Positions 35,079 to 43,598 of a stretch of DNA of 64,000 bases are shown piece by piece (position 1 is the first letter of the stretch; the number at the start of each line of letters is the position of its first letter). A program made the translations under genes and the position numbers. A model generated the notes under the pieces. It saw only the letters and a list, made by a program, of their open reading frames with translations, had not been told where the DNA came from and made no database searches. Source of the stretch: Pseudoruegeria aquimaris (GTDB lineage Bacteria > Pseudomonadota > Alphaproteobacteria > Rhodobacterales > Rhodobacteraceae); the NCBI RefSeq assembly GCF_900172235.1, contig NZ_FWFQ01000017.1:30407-94406 (forward strand). Direction: 5' to 3'.

Positions 35079-35609
35079 ATGTTCTTTGATTTCATCTCCA
35101 CCATCGCGATCGGCTTCTGCGCTGCCGGCGTGGCGCTCCTGCTCAACCACCTGCTGCGCGGCCGCCTGCCCCGCTGGCTGGCGCCCGTGGCCGCCGGCGC
35201 AGCGATGATCGGCTTCACGATCTGGAGCGAATACACGTGGTATCCGCGCACGCTGCTCACCCTGCCCGAAGGCATCGAGGTGGCACAAACCTACGAACAC
35301 ACCGCCCCCTACCGGCCCTGGACCTACGTCAAACCCTACGTGAACCGCTTCTCGGCAGTGGATCAGGCCACCCTGCGCCGCAACGAGAAGGTGCCGGGGC
35401 AGGTGATGGCGGATGTCTATCTCTACAGCCGCTGGCAGCCGCTGGCGCGCGTGCCGGTGCTGGTGGATTGCGAGGGCAGCCGCATGGCCGATCTGGTGGC
35501 CGGCGCCGAGTTCGACGCCGACGGCGCCATCACCAACGCCAACTGGCAGGCGCTCGAACCGGGCGAGGCGCTGCTGGCGCGCACCTGTGCCGCCGGCCAA
35601 GGCGGCTGA
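35079..35609 (+). CDS. hypothetical membrane-anchored protein in the acs cluster (176 aa)
   Basis: Two N-terminal hydrophobic segments (about 5-26 and 36-50) are followed by a soluble domain with 'SEYTWYPRTLLTLPEGIEVA', 'YRPWTYVKPYVNRFSAVD' and 'PVLVDCEGSRMADLVAG'. No catalytic motif seen. It recurs beside DUF294 genes in related bacteria as far as I recall, but its function is unknown. Located 4 bp after DUF294 and 22 bp before a response regulator. Confidence 0.75.
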   Translation: MFFDFISTIAIGFCAAGVALLLNHLLRGRLPRWLAPVAAGAAMIGFTIWSEYTWYPRTLLTLPEGIEVAQTYEHTAPYRPWTYVKPYVNRFSAVDQATLRRNEKVPGQVMADVYLYSRWQPLARVPVLVDCEGSRMADLVAGAEFDADGAITNANWQALEPGEALLARTCAAGQGG

Positions 35610-35631
35610 CCGAAACGGAGGACGATGCAAC

Positions 35632-36048
35632 ATGGCGAAATCGGTGCTTCTGGTCGAAGACGAAGACAACATCGCCGCGGCGCTGGAGATCATGGTCGGC
35701 CGGCAGGGCTACGCCATGAGCCGCGTGGACAACGGCGGCCACGCCGTCGCCGCCATCACCGAACAGCACCCCGATCTCGTCATCCTCGACGTCACCCTGC
35801 CCGAGGTGTCGGGCTACGAGATCTGCCAGCGGCTGCGCGATGACGCCAGTTTCGACGACGTGAAGATCCTGATGATGACGGCGCGCGGCTCCGAGATGGA
35901 CCGCCGCAAGGGGCTGGCGCTGGGGGCCGATGATTTCCTCGCCAAACCTTTCGCGATGAAGGATTTCACCGACAAGATCTCGGCACTGCTCGAAGCCGCG
36001 CCCACCGCCCCGGCCGGCGCGCCGCGCGGCCCGCGGGAGGCGCGATGA
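35632..36048 (+). CDS. single-domain response regulator
   Basis: 138 residues: a CheY-like receiver only. 'SVLLVEDEDNIAAALEIMV' carries the acidic pair, the phospho-acceptor is Asp in 'LVILDVTLPEVSG', Thr in 'MMTARG' and Lys in 'FLAKPFAMKDF'. The C-terminal tail is alanine/proline-rich. No output domain. The next gene, whose ATG overlaps its stop (ATGA), contains a kinase-like region lacking the phospho-accepting His, so the real kinase is elsewhere or unnecessary. RBS GGAGG precedes the start. Confidence 0.92.
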   Translation: MAKSVLLVEDEDNIAAALEIMVGRQGYAMSRVDNGGHAVAAITEQHPDLVILDVTLPEVSGYEICQRLRDDASFDDVKILMMTARGSEMDRRKGLALGADDFLAKPFAMKDFTDKISALLEAAPTAPAGAPRGPREAR

Positions 36049-38132
36049 TCGAACGCCTCTCCCTCCGGCTGCGCATCTTCCTGTTCTTCGCGCTCGTGGG
36101 CCTCGGCGGCACGGCCGCCGTCGCCGGGGCGCTGGCCTGGGGCTATGTCCGGCTCGGCGAGCCCGAGGCGCTGTCCGCCTTCGTCACCTCGGGGCTGGTG
36201 GCCGGGTTCACGCTGCTGGTGATGAGCGCCGGAATCTGGCTGCTCTTCGATGAACACGTCGCCAAGGCGGTGGAGCGCCTCGCGAGCGACATGCGCAGCC
36301 GCGCCCATGCCGACGTGGACGGCGCGCTCGACGGCAGCAGCGCCAAATACCTCGGCGATCTCGCCCCCGCCGCCGCGGCCGTGGCCAGCGGGCTGGCAGA
36401 AACCAAGACGGCGCTGCAGGAGGCCATCGCGCGGGAAACCGCCACGATCGAGGAAAACCGCGCGCGGCTCGAGGCGATCCTCGCCGAGGTGGAGGCCGGG
36501 ATCATCCTTTGCACCGCCGATCACGAAGTCGCCTTCTACAACGGCCCCGCCCGCGCCCTGTTCCCGGAAGGACGGCTCGGGCTCGGACGGCCGCTGTTTT
36601 CCTGCCTCAAGCCCGGCCCCCTGCGCCACGCGCAGAAACGGCTGCAGGACGCACCGCCGGGCACCGCCAGCGATCTCCTCTGCGTCTCCGAGGCCGGGCA
36701 GATCCTCGCCGGGCGGATGCGGCTCTTCTCCGCCGGGCGCCAGGGCGGCTACCTGCTGAGCCTGCGCGACGTGACGGCCCCGCTGCGCAACCAGCTCGCC
36801 CGCGACGCCGCCCTCTCCGGCGCGCTGGAAGAGATGCGCCGCCCCGCCGCCGGCCTGCAGGCGCTTCTCGAAGTGCTCGACACCGATCTGCCGCCGGAAG
36901 ACCGCTCCCGCCTGCTCGCCGCCATGGCGGAGGAAACCGAAACGCTCGTCGGCCAGATCACCGGGCTGATCAACCGCCGCATGCAGGAAGACCGCTCCGG
37001 CGACTGGTGGCCGATGCCCCTGATCCACGCCGAAGACATCCGCGCCGGCCTCGCCGCCGGGCTCGGGGTGCCGGCGACGGCGGAAGCGCTGAGCCTGCCC
37101 TGCGACGGCTACGCGCTGGTGCAGCTGGCCACCGCGCTCGGCCGCCGCCTGCAGGAGAGCGGCCGCGGCGACGGCCTGAAGGCCGCGCTTTCCCGCGTCG
37201 CGCCGGGCGCGGCGCTGGATCTGCTCTGGCAGGGGCCGCCCCTGTCGGTCACCGATCTCGACGCCTGGCTGGACGCCCCTTTCGAGGCCCATCTGCCCGG
37301 CATCACCGGGCGCCGCCTGCTGGACGTGCACGGCGCCGAGGCCTGGCCCGAACGCGCCGCCGGCGGCGGCCACCGCCTGCGAATCCTGCTGCCCCGAACC
37401 GGCACCGAAACAGAGGGCGGCTCCGGCACCGAACCCAAGGCGCTTCCGCCGGCGCAGGCGGACGAACCCGCCGCCGTCTACGATTTCGATCTGATCACCC
37501 GCCCCGCACCTCCCGACATCGCCCAGAGCCCGCTGCGCGCCCTGCCCTACGTGGTCTTCGACACCGAAACCACGGGGCTCTCGGTGCTCAAGGGCGATCG
37601 CATCGTGCAGATCGCCGCCGTCCGGATCGTGAACGGGCGCATCCTGCAGAGCGAACGCTTCAACACGCTGGTGAACCCGGAGCGCCCGATCCCGCCCGCC
37701 GCCACGAAGATCCACCACATCACCGACGCAGACGTGGCACACGCCCCCACCCTCGCCACCGCCGGAAAAGCCTTCCACGACTATTGCGAAGGCGCGGTTC
37801 TGGTCGCCCACAACGCCCCCTTCGACATCGGCATGCTGCGCCGCGACAAGGCGGAGTTCGGTGCGGTCTTCGATCACCCGGTGCTCGATACGGTGCTGCT
37901 CTCCGCCGTCGTCTTCGGCCAGTCGGCCGAACATTCGCTGGATGCGCTCGCCGAAAGGCTCGGCGTCACCATCCCGCCCGCGCTGCGCCACACGGCGCAC
38001 GGCGATGCGCTGGCCACGGCGCAAGTCTTCCTCAAGCTGCTGCCGATGATGGAAGCGCGCGGGATCCGCACCTTCGCCGATGCCACCCGCAAGACCCGCG
38101 AACACGGACGGCTCCTCGCCGACTTGAACTGA
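36045..38132 (+). CDS. membrane sensor fused to a DnaQ-like 3'-5' exonuclease
   Basis: 695 residues. Two transmembrane helices (about 9-33 and 47-68), a HAMP-like and coiled-coil stretch (70-150), a PAS-like domain (about 138-250), and a segment resembling a histidine-kinase dimerisation helix ('ALEEMRRPAAGLQALLEVL', 259-278) in which the His is replaced by Glu. A degenerate ATPase-like region (about 330-450) follows, then a linker, then an RNase-T/DnaQ exonuclease (500-675) with intact DEDDh residues: D506 and E508 ('FDTET'), D594 ('NAPFD'), H649 and D654. It is probably an active exonuclease under membrane or redox sensing; substrate (DNA, RNA or a nucleotide) unknown. Coupled to the response regulator. 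Confidence 0.88.
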   Translation: MIERLSLRLRIFLFFALVGLGGTAAVAGALAWGYVRLGEPEALSAFVTSGLVAGFTLLVMSAGIWLLFDEHVAKAVERLASDMRSRAHADVDGALDGSSAKYLGDLAPAAAAVASGLAETKTALQEAIARETATIEENRARLEAILAEVEAGIILCTADHEVAFYNGPARALFPEGRLGLGRPLFSCLKPGPLRHAQKRLQDAPPGTASDLLCVSEAGQILAGRMRLFSAGRQGGYLLSLRDVTAPLRNQLARDAALSGALEEMRRPAAGLQALLEVLDTDLPPEDRSRLLAAMAEETETLVGQITGLINRRMQEDRSGDWWPMPLIHAEDIRAGLAAGLGVPATAEALSLPCDGYALVQLATALGRRLQESGRGDGLKAALSRVAPGAALDLLWQGPPLSVTDLDAWLDAPFEAHLPGITGRRLLDVHGAEAWPERAAGGGHRLRILLPRTGTETEGGSGTEPKALPPAQADEPAAVYDFDLITRPAPPDIAQSPLRALPYVVFDTETTGLSVLKGDRIVQIAAVRIVNGRILQSERFNTLVNPERPIPPAATKIHHITDADVAHAPTLATAGKAFHDYCEGAVLVAHNAPFDIGMLRRDKAEFGAVFDHPVLDTVLLSAVVFGQSAEHSLDALAERLGVTIPPALRHTAHGDALATAQVFLKLLPMMEARGIRTFADATRKTREHGRLLADLN

Positions 38133-38191
38133 CGTTCAGGCAAAACGGGGTGCCCCGCACCCCGCGGATACCTCCGGTCAAGGGATCGGCC

Positions 38192-38250
38192 CCACTTTGT
38201 TCCGAAAATATCCCGGGGGAGCCGCCGCAAGCGGCGGGGGCAGAGCCCCC
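38192..38250. repeat. gene-end repeat, copy A (ACTTTGTTCCG... with GGGGGC hairpin)
   Basis: Lies between two convergent genes. It reads CACTTTGTTCCGAAAATATC and CCGGGGG, then a hairpin GCCGCCGCAAGCGGCGG and GGGGGC-AGA-GCCCCC. The same core occurs at 55951-56007 (inverted) and 63166-63210. It is probably a shared terminator or REP-type element. Confidence 0.65.
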
Positions 38251-41033
38251 TACTCCGCGGCCACGCTACCCTGCCCCGCCGGCTCCACCCGCACGGCGGC
38301 GAACTTGAACTCGGGGATCTTTCCGAAAGGATCCAGTGCCGGGTTGGTGAGGATGTTGGCGGCGGCCTCCACGTAGGCAAACGGCAGGAAGACCATGTCC
38401 TCGGCCACCGCGCGGTCGGCGCGGGCCATGACTTCGACGCTGCCGCGCCGCGTGGTGAGGCGCACCATTGCACCGGGGGCAAGGCCCATGCGGCGCAGGG
38501 TTTTCGGGTGCAGCGAGCAGTTGGCCTCGGGCTCCACCGCGTCCAGCACCTTCGAGCGGCGCGTCATCGAACCGGTGTGCCAATGTTCCAGCTGGCGCCC
38601 GGTGGTGAGGATCATCGGATACTCCGCGTCCGGCGCCTCGTCGGGGGCGATCACGGCGGCCGGGGTGAAACGGGCGCGCCCCTCGGGCCGCGGGAAGCCG
38701 TCGCCGAAGACGATCGCCTGCCCCGGATCCTCGGGCGAAAGCGAAGGGTAGGTCACGGCATTCTGCGCCTCAAGCCGTTCCCAGGTGATATTGGCCAGCG
38801 AGCGCATGGTGAGCTTCATCTCGGCGAAGATCTCGCGCGGGTGGGTATAGGCCCAGGGCAGCCCCAGCCGCTTGGCCAGTTCCACCTCGATCCACCAGTC
38901 CTCGCGCGCCTCTCCCGGCGGTGCGACGGCCGGGCGGCCCATCTGCACCTGGCGGTTGGTGTTCGTCACCGTGCCGGTCTTCTCGGCGAAGGCGGAGGCG
39001 GGGAGGATCACGTCGGCGTAGTTGGCGGTTTCGGTGAGGAAGATGTCCTGCACCACGAGGTGTTCGAGCTTCGCCAGCGCGTCGCGGGCGTGTTCCACGT
39101 CCGGATCGCTCATGGCCGGGTTTTCACCCAGGATGTACATGCCGCGGGTGTTGCCGGCGTGGATGTCGTCCATGATCTCGGTGACGGTGAGCCCCTTCTC
39201 GGAGGAGAAATCGCCGGACTGCCAGATCTCGGTGAAGGCAGAGCGCACGCCGTCGTCCGTCACCGTCTGGTAGTCGGGCAGGAACATCGGAATGAGGCCG
39301 GCATCGGAGGCGCCCTGCACGTTGTTCTGGCCGCGCAGCGGGTGCAGCCCGGTGCCGGGGCGCCCGACGTGGCCGCACATCAGCGCGAGCGAGATCAGGC
39401 AGCGGGAATTGTCGGTGCCGTGGATGTGCTGGCTCACCCCCATGCCCCAGAAGATCATCCCCGCCTTGGCGGTGGCGAAGGTGCGGGCCACGTCGCGCAG
39501 CACCTCGGCCTCGATGCCGCAGACCTCGGCCATCTTCTCGGGCGCAAAGTTGGCCAGATGCGCCTTCTCGGCCTCCCAGTTCTCGGTGAAGGCCTCGATA
39601 TACTGCTGATCGTAGAGCCCTTCTTCCACGATCACGTGCATGATCGCGTTCAGCATCGCCACGTCGGCGCCGGGGCGGAACTGCAGCATGTGGCAGGCGT
39701 GCCGCCGCAGGCCGACGCCGCGCGGGTCCATCACGATCAGCTTGCCGCCGCGCTTGGCGAACTGCTTGAAATAGGTCGCGGCGACGGGGTGGTTCTCCAC
39801 CGGGTTGCAGCCGATGGCGATGGCCACGTCGGCGTGCTCGATCTCGTTGAAGGTGGCGGTGACGGCCCCGGAGCCGACATTCTCCAGCAGCGCCGCCACC
39901 GAAGACGCGTGGCAGAGCCGGGTGCAGTGATCGACGTTGTTGTGGCCGAAGCCCTGCCGGATCAGCTTCTGGAAGAGATAGGCCTCTTCGTTGGTGCATT
40001 TGGCCGAGCCGAAGCCCGCCACGGATCTGCCGCCGTGGGCGGCCTTCAGGCGCGCCAGCCCCCCGGCGGCGGCGTCCAGCGCCTCTTCCCAGCTGGCTTC
40101 GCGGAAATGGGTGAACGGATTGGCCGGATCCACGTTCAGCCCCTTGGGCGGCGCATCCGCACGGCGGATCAGCGGTTTGGTGAGCCGGTGCGGGTGGTGG
40201 ATGTAATCGAACCCGAAGCGCCCCTTCACGCAGAGGCGGCCTTCGTTGGCCGGGCCGTTGATGCCCTCCACGTATCTGATCGCGCCGTCCTTCACCTTGA
40301 GCGAGACCTGGCAGCCCACGCCGCAAAAGGGGCAGACGCTTTCGACCTCGGAGTCGTAGTCGGCGGAATCGCCCACCTGGTCGGCGTCCAGCACCGTCTT
40401 GGGCATCAGCGCGCCGGTGGGGCAGGCCTGCACGCATTCGCCGCAGGCCACGCAGGTGGAGGCGCCCATGTCGTCGCCCATGTCGAACACCGGGTAGGCA
40501 TCATGGCCGCGCCCGGCCATGCCGATCACGTCGTTCACCTGAACCTCGCGGCAGGCCCGCACGCAGAGGCCGCACTGGATGCAGGCATCGAGGTTCACGC
40601 TCATGGCGACGTGGCTGTCGTCCAGCAGAGGGATGCGCTCGGCCTCCAGCGTCGGCAGGCGGCTTTCGGAAACGCCCTGCGCGGCGGCCATATCCCAGAG
40701 GTGGGAGGATTTATCGTGCGCCACGGCCTGTTCGGGCTGATCGGCCAGCAGCATCTCCATCACCATCTTGCGGGCACTCTCGGCCCGCGCGGAGGCGGTG
40801 TGCACCACCATGCCCTCCGCAGGCGTGCGGATGCAGGAGGCCGCCAGCGTGCGCTCGCCGTCGATCTCCACCATGCAGGCGCGGCAGTTGCCGTCGGCGC
40901 GGTAGCCGGGCGCATCCTTGTGGCACAGGTGCGGGATCAGCATGCCCTCGCGCTTGGCCACCTCCCAGATGCTTTCGCCTTCGCTGGCCTGCACTTCGCG
41001 GCCATCGAGCGTGAAACGGACGGTATCGGACAT
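38250..41033 (-). CDS. formate dehydrogenase alpha subunit (molybdenum/tungsten, FdhF/FdsA type)
   Basis: 927 residues. [2Fe-2S] plant-type ligands C37, C50, C53 and C67, then two 4Fe-4S ferredoxin motifs ('CIQCGLCVRAC' and 'CVACGECVQACPTGAL'), then the catalytic domain with 'CPFCGVGCQ' and the Mo-ligand Cys in 'HCTRLCHASSV' followed by the conserved catalytic His. The His-Cys3 4Fe-4S site normally found between the 2Fe-2S and ferredoxin parts is absent ('DKSSHLWDMAAAQGV' occupies that place). No beta/gamma or FdsC/D genes are nearby, so it is an orphan. Oxidises formate to CO2; the electron partner is unknown. The start MSDTVRFTL fits the ferredoxin domain. Confidence 0.9.
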   Translation of the reverse strand: MSDTVRFTLDGREVQASEGESIWEVAKREGMLIPHLCHKDAPGYRADGNCRACMVEIDGERTLAASCIRTPAEGMVVHTASARAESARKMVMEMLLADQPEQAVAHDKSSHLWDMAAAQGVSESRLPTLEAERIPLLDDSHVAMSVNLDACIQCGLCVRACREVQVNDVIGMAGRGHDAYPVFDMGDDMGASTCVACGECVQACPTGALMPKTVLDADQVGDSADYDSEVESVCPFCGVGCQVSLKVKDGAIRYVEGINGPANEGRLCVKGRFGFDYIHHPHRLTKPLIRRADAPPKGLNVDPANPFTHFREASWEEALDAAAGGLARLKAAHGGRSVAGFGSAKCTNEEAYLFQKLIRQGFGHNNVDHCTRLCHASSVAALLENVGSGAVTATFNEIEHADVAIAIGCNPVENHPVAATYFKQFAKRGGKLIVMDPRGVGLRRHACHMLQFRPGADVAMLNAIMHVIVEEGLYDQQYIEAFTENWEAEKAHLANFAPEKMAEVCGIEAEVLRDVARTFATAKAGMIFWGMGVSQHIHGTDNSRCLISLALMCGHVGRPGTGLHPLRGQNNVQGASDAGLIPMFLPDYQTVTDDGVRSAFTEIWQSGDFSSEKGLTVTEIMDDIHAGNTRGMYILGENPAMSDPDVEHARDALAKLEHLVVQDIFLTETANYADVILPASAFAEKTGTVTNTNRQVQMGRPAVAPPGEAREDWWIEVELAKRLGLPWAYTHPREIFAEMKLTMRSLANITWERLEAQNAVTYPSLSPEDPGQAIVFGDGFPRPEGRARFTPAAVIAPDEAPDAEYPMILTTGRQLEHWHTGSMTRRSKVLDAVEPEANCSLHPKTLRRMGLAPGAMVRLTTRRGSVEVMARADRAVAEDMVFLPFAYVEAAANILTNPALDPFGKIPEFKFAAVRVEPAGQGSVAAE

Positions 41034-41247
41034 GGCGTGGCTTCCTGTGTCGGCAGCGGTGTTCGGCCCAGAGTAGAGCATTTCGCCCCCCGGTGCAGCG
41101 GGCCATCCGCGACGGCCGGTGCACCTTTTGCGCCACCGCGGTTTCCGATCATGACAGCGCGCCGCGCATCGGGGCGCAATTCGGGTTTACCTCCGTGCCT
41201 GAGCCTCTATCACTGTGCCTCGGCCACGGGAGAACGGGGAGGGCTCA

Positions 41248-41898
41248 TTGGCGGAACTGATTCTGGTGCGGCACGGGCAGGCCAACAGCACGGCCCGCGA
41301 CGCCGACAGCTACGACAACCTCTCGGCCCTCGGCATCGAGCAGGGCCGCTGGCTCGGCGAGACCCTGCGCCGCGAGGCCAAGCCCTTCTCGCGCACGCTC
41401 TGCGGCAGCCTGCGCCGCCATCACCAGACCGCCGCCGCCATGGGCCATGACACCCGCCTCACCGATCCACGGCTGGACGAGTTCGACTACTTCGGCCTCG
41501 CGCAGCAGATGCAGGCCGAGCATGGCATCGCCATGCCGGAAGACGGTGCCGGCTTCGCCGCCCATGTGCCCGTCCTGCTGGAGCATTGGCAGCGCGGGGC
41601 GCTGTCGGAGGTGACGGAGAGCTTCGAGGCTTTCGAGGCCCGCGTGGCCGATGCCCTGCGGGACCAGGTGGCTCCCGGCGGCCGGGTCCTGCTGGTGACG
41701 TCGGGCGGCGTCATCGCGATGGCGCTGCGGATCGTGCTCGGCCTCGATCTCGCCGCCACCAGCCGGATCATGCTGCAGGTCATGAACACCTCGCTGCACC
41801 GGATCGAACATATCCACGGCGAGATGATGCTGGCGCAGTTCAACGCAACCCCGCATCTCGATGCGCCGGACCGCGCCCATGCGCGCACCTTCGTTTGA
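41248..41898 (+). CDS. histidine phosphatase family protein
   Basis: 216 residues from a TTG start (LAELILVRHG), preceded by GGGAGGG. Phosphohistidine motif 'LVRHGQANS', second conserved Arg/Glu in 'CGSLRRHHQTA' and the second His in 'VLLVTSGGVIAMAL' region (SGG in place of SHG, so the second catalytic His may be missing). This suggests altered or reduced phosphatase activity. Followed 10 bp later by the GST gene. An upstream start in the same frame (41215) is possible. Confidence 0.8.
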   Translation: MAELILVRHGQANSTARDADSYDNLSALGIEQGRWLGETLRREAKPFSRTLCGSLRRHHQTAAAMGHDTRLTDPRLDEFDYFGLAQQMQAEHGIAMPEDGAGFAAHVPVLLEHWQRGALSEVTESFEAFEARVADALRDQVAPGGRVLLVTSGGVIAMALRIVLGLDLAATSRIMLQVMNTSLHRIEHIHGEMMLAQFNATPHLDAPDRAHARTFV

Positions 41899-41907
41899 GG
41901 ATCCGCC

Positions 41908-42531
41908 ATGATGAAGCTCTACTACGCCCCCGGAACCGTCGCCGTGGCCTCGGCCATGGCACTTGAGGAAGCCGCGATCGCCTATGAACCGGTGCTCGTG
42001 GATTTCAGCACCGGCGCGCAGACGAAACCCGCCTACCACGCGGTGAATCCGAAGGGCCGGGTGCCCGCTCTGGAATCGGAGCACGGGCTCCTAACCGAGA
42101 CCGGCGCCATCCTCGAATACATCGCCGCGCTGGCGCCGGAGGCGGGGCTGATGCCCACGGATCCGTGGCAGGCGGCGCAGGTGCGCGCGCTGATGCACTA
42201 CCTCGGCAACACCATGCACGTGGCCCATGCCCACAAGATGCGCGGCCACCGCTGGGCCGATCAGGAAAGCTCCTTCGCCGACATGGCGGCGAAGGTGCCG
42301 CGGACCATGGCCGAATGCTGCGCCTACCTGGAGGCGCATGTGCTGACCGGCGCGGCTTCCGCGCTCGGCGACCGCTTCACGCTGGGCGACGCGTGGCTCT
42401 TCACCGTCTGCCGCTGGCTGGAAGGGGACTCGGTGGACATCTCCGCCTATCCCAAGCTCGCCCGCCATTTCACAACCATCGGCGCGCGGCCCTCGGTGGC
42501 CGTTCTGCGCGACAAGGGAATCCTGCCATGA
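41908..42531 (+). CDS. glutathione S-transferase
   Basis: 207 residues. N-terminal thioredoxin-fold domain 'MKLYYAPGTVAVASAMALEE' with the cis-Pro strand 'NPKGRVPALE', and the conserved 'TETGAILEYIA'. A helical C-terminal domain follows. Beta/theta-like bacterial GST of unknown substrate; it overlaps the saccharopine dehydrogenase start (ATGA). Confidence 0.9.
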   Translation: MMKLYYAPGTVAVASAMALEEAAIAYEPVLVDFSTGAQTKPAYHAVNPKGRVPALESEHGLLTETGAILEYIAALAPEAGLMPTDPWQAAQVRALMHYLGNTMHVAHAHKMRGHRWADQESSFADMAAKVPRTMAECCAYLEAHVLTGAASALGDRFTLGDAWLFTVCRWLEGDSVDISAYPKLARHFTTIGARPSVAVLRDKGILP

Positions 42532-43586
42532 CGACACATCTCTGGGTCCGGGCCGAACAGCGGCCCAACGAGGAACGCGTGGGCCTCACGGCCGAGGGCG
42601 CGAAGGCGCTGATCGCCAAGGGCATCCGCGTGACGGTCGAGGAAAGCTCGGTGCGCGCGCTGCCGCTTCAGCCCTACATCGATGCCGGCTGCGAGATCGC
42701 GCCGGAGAACAGCTGGCCCGAGGCCCCGCGCGACGCGATCATCTTCGGCCTGAAGGAACTGCCCGAGGACGGCACGCCCCTGCCCCACCGCCACATCATG
42801 TTCGGCCACGCCTACAAGGGCCAGCACTCCGGAAAGGCCCTGCTTGAGCGTTTCAAGGCCGGGGGCGGCACGCTCTACGATCTGGAATACCTCGTGGACG
42901 AAACCGGCCGCCGCGTCGCCGCCTTCGGCTACTGGGCCGGCTATGCGGGCGCCGCGGTGACCCTGAAATGCTGGGCCGCCCAGCAGCACGGCGGGATCTG
43001 CGGCCCTGTGGGCGTCTATGCGAGCAAGGACGCCCTTCTCGCCGATCTCGAGGCCGAACTCGCGGCCACGGCAGCCGCAAGGCCCACCGCCATCGTCATC
43101 GGCGCCTTGGGGCGCGTGGGCACGGGCGCGGGCGATCTGCTGGACGCCATGGGCGTATCCGTCACCCGCTGGGACATGGCAGAAACCGCCTCCGGCGGCC
43201 CCTTCCCCGAGATCCTGGACCACGACCTGTTCCTCAACTGCATCTTCGCCCGTCCGGGCACACCCGTCTTCGTTCCGCGCGACGCGCTCGGGGCGGCGCG
43301 CCGGCTGACCGCCATCGGCGACGTGGCCTGCGACCCCGACAGCGACTACAATCCGATCCCCGTCTACGATCGCGCCACCACCTGGGCCGCGCCCGCCCTG
43401 CGGGTTGCCGAGGATCCGGTGCTCGACGTGATGGCGATCGACAACCTGCCCTCCCTTCTGCCGGCCGAATCCAGCGAGGATTACGCCGCGCAGCTGCTGC
43501 CTTCCCTGCTGACGCTCGACGCGCTGGACGCCGGCGTCTGGGGCCGGGCGGAGGCAGAATTCAACAAGCATATCAAGGCACTCTGA
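42528..43586 (+). CDS. saccharopine dehydrogenase, L-lysine-forming type (LYS1-like)
   Basis: 352 residues. N-terminal alanine-dehydrogenase-like domain 'HLWVRAEQRPNEERVGLTAE', 'GHAYKGQHS' and 'YDLEYLVDETGRRVAAFGYW'. Rossmann site 'AIVIGALGRVGTGAGDLLDA'. The C-terminal 'AIDNLPSLLPAESSEDYAAQ' is a LYS1-family signature. It interconverts saccharopine and lysine + 2-oxoglutarate with NAD. The next gene (12 bp later) is a second saccharopine dehydrogenase, so the pair can link lysine and aminoadipate. Confidence 0.9.
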   Translation: MTTHLWVRAEQRPNEERVGLTAEGAKALIAKGIRVTVEESSVRALPLQPYIDAGCEIAPENSWPEAPRDAIIFGLKELPEDGTPLPHRHIMFGHAYKGQHSGKALLERFKAGGGTLYDLEYLVDETGRRVAAFGYWAGYAGAAVTLKCWAAQQHGGICGPVGVYASKDALLADLEAELAATAAARPTAIVIGALGRVGTGAGDLLDAMGVSVTRWDMAETASGGPFPEILDHDLFLNCIFARPGTPVFVPRDALGAARRLTAIGDVACDPDSDYNPIPVYDRATTWAAPALRVAEDPVLDVMAIDNLPSLLPAESSEDYAAQLLPSLLTLDALDAGVWGRAEAEFNKHIKAL

Positions 43587-43598
43587 AGGAGAGACAGC

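Noticed and set aside
35814..38105. 763-codon minus-strand frame opposite the exonuclease fusion
   Set aside because: Shadow frame; the domain evidence is all on the plus strand.
41683..41715. Frame break in the histidine phosphatase because the second catalytic His is missing
   Set aside because: The frame is intact to the stop; VTSGG in place of VTHGG is a substitution, not an indel.
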